Part shown: positions 61,438 to 64,000 of the stretch, piece after piece
How positions within the stretch are numbered: position 1 is the first letter of the stretch
How the letters are laid out: each line of letters begins with the position of its first letter
Assembly (NCBI RefSeq): GCF_900112695.1
Contig: NZ_FOMT01000009.1
Location: 1 to 64,000 of the forward strand
Reading direction: 5' to 3'
Origin: Paenibacillus catalpae
GTDB taxonomy: Bacteria > Bacillota > Bacilli > Paenibacillales > Paenibacillaceae
DNA: 64,000 nt
Made by a program: the position numbers and the translations under genes
Notes under the pieces: model-generated
The model's input: the letters and a program-made list of their open reading frames with translations, nothing else
Database searches by the model: none
What the model was told of the DNA's origin: nothing

Positions 61438-61493
61438 AAAGCCCGGGCAGGAAAGAGAGCGACTAAGCTCTCGACCCTGACCCGGGCTTTTTA
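61438..61493. terminator. Bidirectional terminator between salA and gerD
   Basis: GCCCGGG (61441-61447) pairs with CCCGGGC (61481-61487), with CAGG/CCTG and GAGAGC/GCTCTC inside, and is flanked by A's and T's. It can stop both convergent genes. Confidence 0.92.
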
Positions 61494-61532
61494 CATCCTT
61501 AATATTAGATTCAGCTTGAAGCCTGGTTAATG

Positions 61533-62234
61533 TTAAGTCGAGGATTCCTGTTCGCCTTCGCCCTCGCCGCCGCCTTCTTCACTTTGCTTCTCTTCATCAG
61601 AAGAACCTTCCTCTTCGCCGCCGCCTTCCTGTTTCTTCTCAACCTTCTCATCCGGCTTCGGCTTAAGCTCTTCCTGAACCGCTTTTTTCATCAGATCAAG
61701 CACTTCCAGACGGAAGAGGGGGTTTTGCATTGATTCCTGCATAAGCGACATCACTTGTTTTTTATACTGCGTGCTTTGCAGCACCTCAAGAATCATTTTG
61801 TCCATCTCAGGCGTCTTCATGGCTTTAATCATCTGTTCTTGATAAGACGGATCCTTCATTAACTCCTTATGAATGTCTTTGTTCTGCTTATTCACCGCCT
61901 TAGCGAATTCACCTGCAAAGCGGGTATCCGTCATTAACGTCCTGATGACTTTGTCATATTCCGGAGAGACTATTACATCTTTGACCGCAAGCCTTACTTG
62001 TTCCTGATCTTGTACCGACAACAGCTTTGTACCGCTGCCGTTATAACCGGACATCTGCTGGGCTGATTCCTGCAAAGCCTTCTGAGCATCTTCGGTCTTC
62101 AGTATATCGATGACCATCGACTTCATGTCCTTGTAGCTTATCTGCTGGTTATTTCCCGATGATTCCGCACCGCAGCTCGTTAAGACGAATGATAGGGCGG
62201 AAAGCGCCATTAATAAAGCCAATCGCATGCGCAT
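61533..62234 (-). CDS. gerD: Spore germination lipoprotein GerD
   Basis: 233-residue lipoprotein of the spore inner membrane that clusters germinant receptors. The signal ends LTSC with lipid-modified Cys21. A helical core (about residues 35-190, with repeats such as MKTPEMDKMILEVLQS) forms the trimeric GerD fold, and the C-terminal 40 residues are an unusually long Lys/Glu then Glu/Gly/Ser tail. Start at 62234 with AAGGGAG upstream on the minus strand. A sigma-G-like promoter precedes it. Confidence 0.93.
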   Translation of the reverse strand: MRMRLALLMALSALSFVLTSCGAESSGNNQQISYKDMKSMVIDILKTEDAQKALQESAQQMSGYNGSGTKLLSVQDQEQVRLAVKDVIVSPEYDKVIRTLMTDTRFAGEFAKAVNKQNKDIHKELMKDPSYQEQMIKAMKTPEMDKMILEVLQSTQYKKQVMSLMQESMQNPLFRLEVLDLMKKAVQEELKPKPDEKVEKKQEGGGEEEGSSDEEKQSEEGGGEGEGEQESST

Positions 62235-62280
62235 GCACCAACGAACTCCCTTCTAAGACACCATAGCTGAATTTATATCG

Positions 62281-62310
62281 TAGTATGTCTTAATGTTCAC
62301 GGGATTATCA
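62281..62310 (-). promoter_or_regulatory. Sigma-G-like promoter of gerD
   Basis: On the minus strand TGATAA (62310-62305) and CATACTA (62287-62281) are 17 bp apart. CATACTA matches the sigma-G -10 element and TGATAA is close to TGAATA. gerD is a forespore gene in Bacillus. Confidence 0.7.
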
Positions 62311-62321
62311 TGGCTTCGAGG

Positions 62322-62350
62322 TTAGCTTTTTATGACGAACGTGGTAAAAT
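62322..62350 (+). promoter_or_regulatory. Candidate sigma-A promoter of kbaA
   Basis: TTAGCT (62322-62327) and TAAAAT (62345-62350) are 17 bp apart, about 67 nt before kbaA and divergent from the gerD promoter. Confidence 0.55.
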
Positions 62351-62416
62351 AATGGATGGTGCGGGAAGGGCTTGTGCAGCGCGGACTTCGCCAAACTTGA
62401 AGGAGGATAACGGAGT

Positions 62417-63040
62417 ATGAATTTGAAAAGATGGTTTTTTCTTTTTTGGAGCTGCATGGCAGTTGGGGCTGCCGTAACAGTCATCAGCGGGTCGATCATG
62501 CAATGGACGGACCAGTCCTTCGGATTTATGGGGCTTGAGGCAGCCGGATTCAACGCCTTCATGATGGCGATGGTCGGCTTATTGATAGGAGCATTCAGCC
62601 AGATGGGGTTCTTTGCTTACCTGACGTTAAATTACATCGCATTAAGCATTTTCCGCAAAAGCTATCTTTGGAATGCTCTGCAGGGATATACAACCGTATT
62701 TGCCGTATTTGGCCTCGGATACCTTCTGTATGAGCAGCGGACGAATAACTGGTTTTTCTGGGTGCTTCCGCTTGCCTTGTTAGCTTTCTCCGTGGGAGTA
62801 GCCTACATCAAAATCAAACAAACCAATCCAAGTGCATTTGTGCCAACCGCGTTTCTGATGTTCTTCGTTACATTTGTGGAAGCATGGCCGGCTTTGCAAG
62901 GGGAGACGAACATTTCGGCTATCGTCTTTATGGTTATCCCATTGTTTATCTGCAATGCTTACCAGATCCTCATACTGCCAAGACTGCTTCAGAAAAATAC
63001 AACAACCGACTCTGCAGCATCTGCAAAGCCGGTCGCGTAA
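62417..63040 (+). CDS. kbaA: KinB-signaling pathway activation protein KbaA
   Basis: 207-residue membrane protein with about six hydrophobic segments, of the family required for KinB phosphorelay input to Spo0A in Bacillus. The conserved order next to gerD and pdaB supports the call. GAAGGAGGA before the ATG. It converges on pdaB with only 8 bp between the stop codons. A kinB gene is not in the window. Confidence 0.9.
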   Translation: MNLKRWFFLFWSCMAVGAAVTVISGSIMQWTDQSFGFMGLEAAGFNAFMMAMVGLLIGAFSQMGFFAYLTLNYIALSIFRKSYLWNALQGYTTVFAVFGLGYLLYEQRTNNWFFWVLPLALLAFSVGVAYIKIKQTNPSAFVPTAFLMFFVTFVEAWPALQGETNISAIVFMVIPLFICNAYQILILPRLLQKNTTTDSAASAKPVA

Positions 63041-63048
63041 TCCTTTGT

Positions 63049-63873
63049 TTAGTATCCCGTATCAGCAGCAGTAACCGCTTCTTCAAGTCCAAGCATGGTA
63101 AGCGAGGTCGTTTTGTCCTGAACAGCACGGCCTTCTGACTCTGTTTGGTTAATCAGTTCCGATACCGTCACAAATTCATACCCTTTAGCGCGAAGCTCAT
63201 CAATAATAACAGGGAGTGCTTCATGGGTTTGTTTCACAGAATCGCTGGCATGCATAAGAATAATGTCTCCATTATGGGCACGGCTTACGACGCGGTTAAT
63301 GATTTTGTCTGTTCCGATGTTCAGCCAATCCAGCGAATCCGTGTCCCATTGAATGACTTTGTAGTTAAGCTCTTCTGCGATACGGAGCACCCGTTTGTCG
63401 AAATCTCCGTTAGGCAGTCGGATCAGGTTCGGTTGTTTGCCGGTCAGATCGGACAAAATCGTATGCGCGGTAGTGATTTGGGTACGGATTTCTTCATCAC
63501 TAAGCTTGCTGTAATTATCATGCTTGTGGCCATGGCTTCCGATCTCAAAGCCGTCGTTAGCGATGTCTTTGACAATGTCAGGATGAGACTGGCTCCAAGG
63601 GGAAGACAAGAAGAAGGTTGCTTGCTTAACTCCTTTGTCTTCCAATACTTTAAGAATAGGCTCCGCACGCTTGTCCCCCCAGCTAATGTCGAAAGTCAGG
63701 GCAATCACCTTCTTATCGGTAGGAACACTGTATATGGCAGCCGGCTGCTGCGGTGCAAATACCGTGATGTTGTCTCTTTCGGCGTAGATTACCCCTACAG
63801 AGAAGACAAGTGCGAGAACAATAAGGAAGTTGCGTTTTAATTTCCGTCCGTTCAGTACATAAAAGAAATTCAT
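63049..63873 (-). CDS. pdaB: Polysaccharide deacetylase-family sporulation protein PdaB
   Basis: 274-residue protein with an N-terminal membrane anchor (about residues 14-32) and a NodB domain. Motif 1 is TFDISWGD, in which the usual second Asp of TFDD is replaced by Ile, as in other PdaB proteins. Motif 2 is SHGHKH with metal His residues, and RLPNGDFD and ILMHAS follow. In Bacillus it maintains spore cortex after its formation; enzymatic activity is not certain. AAAGGAGAG lies before the start. A TGAATA / CATAGAT pair with 15-bp spacing (63941-63914) might be a poor sigma-G promoter. Confidence 0.93.
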   Translation of the reverse strand: MNFFYVLNGRKLKRNFLIVLALVFSVGVIYAERDNITVFAPQQPAAIYSVPTDKKVIALTFDISWGDKRAEPILKVLEDKGVKQATFFLSSPWSQSHPDIVKDIANDGFEIGSHGHKHDNYSKLSDEEIRTQITTAHTILSDLTGKQPNLIRLPNGDFDKRVLRIAEELNYKVIQWDTDSLDWLNIGTDKIINRVVSRAHNGDIILMHASDSVKQTHEALPVIIDELRAKGYEFVTVSELINQTESEGRAVQDKTTSLTMLGLEEAVTAADTGY

Positions 63874-64000
63874 CTTAAGGCTCTCCTTTCTATTGGAAGC
63901 TTGTTCTAGTACAATCTATGCTCGTACATCCAAGATATTCATGCTTGTTCAAACCAACAGACAAGTTGTTTTAAGGATAATGTTATTGAGTGACAATTCT

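Overview
The window is a core-genome segment of a spore-forming, low-to-moderate-GC Firmicute, most likely Paenibacillus or a close relative (Paenibacillaceae). Grounds: Bacillus-type order of the ctsR-clpC, radA-disA, gltX-cysES, sigH, rpoBC and S10/spc/alpha clusters; sporulation genes (sigH, cwlD, gerD, kbaA, pdaB); frequent TTG/GTG starts with strong Shine-Dalgarno sequences; zinc-binding forms of bL33, uS14 and bL36. The closest-genus call is inference; no database search was run.

Layout. 1-382: the 3' end of a 23S rRNA gene, a 5S rRNA gene and the rrn terminator. 383-976: a gene-free AT-rich spacer with DnaA-box-like sites, then a sigma-A promoter with a CtsR operator. 977-5611: ctsR-mcsA-mcsB-clpC (protein-arginine kinase and ClpC proteolysis). 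5620-6142: a Fur-box-controlled IsdG-type heme monooxygenase. 6249-9534: radA, disA (c-di-AMP synthase), pssA. 9682-10077 (minus): a small Cys-containing, possibly MazG-like protein. 10228-14061: yacL, ispD, ispF, gltX. 14107-18483: a Cys-specific T-box followed by cysE-cysS-mrnC-rlmB-rae1 in overlapping or tightly spaced order. 18550-23819: sigH, rpmG-secE-nusG, rplK-rplA, an L10 leader with rplJ-rplL, and a class I methyltransferase. 24135-36482: rpoB-rpoC, a K-turn-binding L7Ae-family protein, rpsL-rpsG-fusA-tuf. 36507-39505: a three-gene ABC importer with its own promoter and terminator, inserted between tuf and rpsJ. 39689-54964: the S10-spc-alpha ribosomal superoperon including secY, adk, map, infA and rpoA. 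55051-55390: a hairpin-rich spacer where many relatives carry ecfA1-ecfA2-ecfT. 55391-57226: truA, rplM, rpsI. 57314-59324: cysH-sat sulfate assimilation. 59370-63873: cwlD, salA, gerD (minus), kbaA, pdaB (minus), a sporulation/germination cluster with recognisable sigma-E-like and sigma-G-like promoters.

Most of the window encodes transcription, translation and protein export. The less ordinary parts are in the seams: the iron/heme gene between clpC and radA, the Cys-containing minus-strand gene, the ABC importer splitting str from S10, a candidate attenuator in the S10 leader, a folded secY-adk spacer and the missing ECF module. I saw no CRISPR array, transposase, prophage gene or tRNA gene, and no convincing new multigene system. 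The findings are therefore mainly regulatory and contextual.
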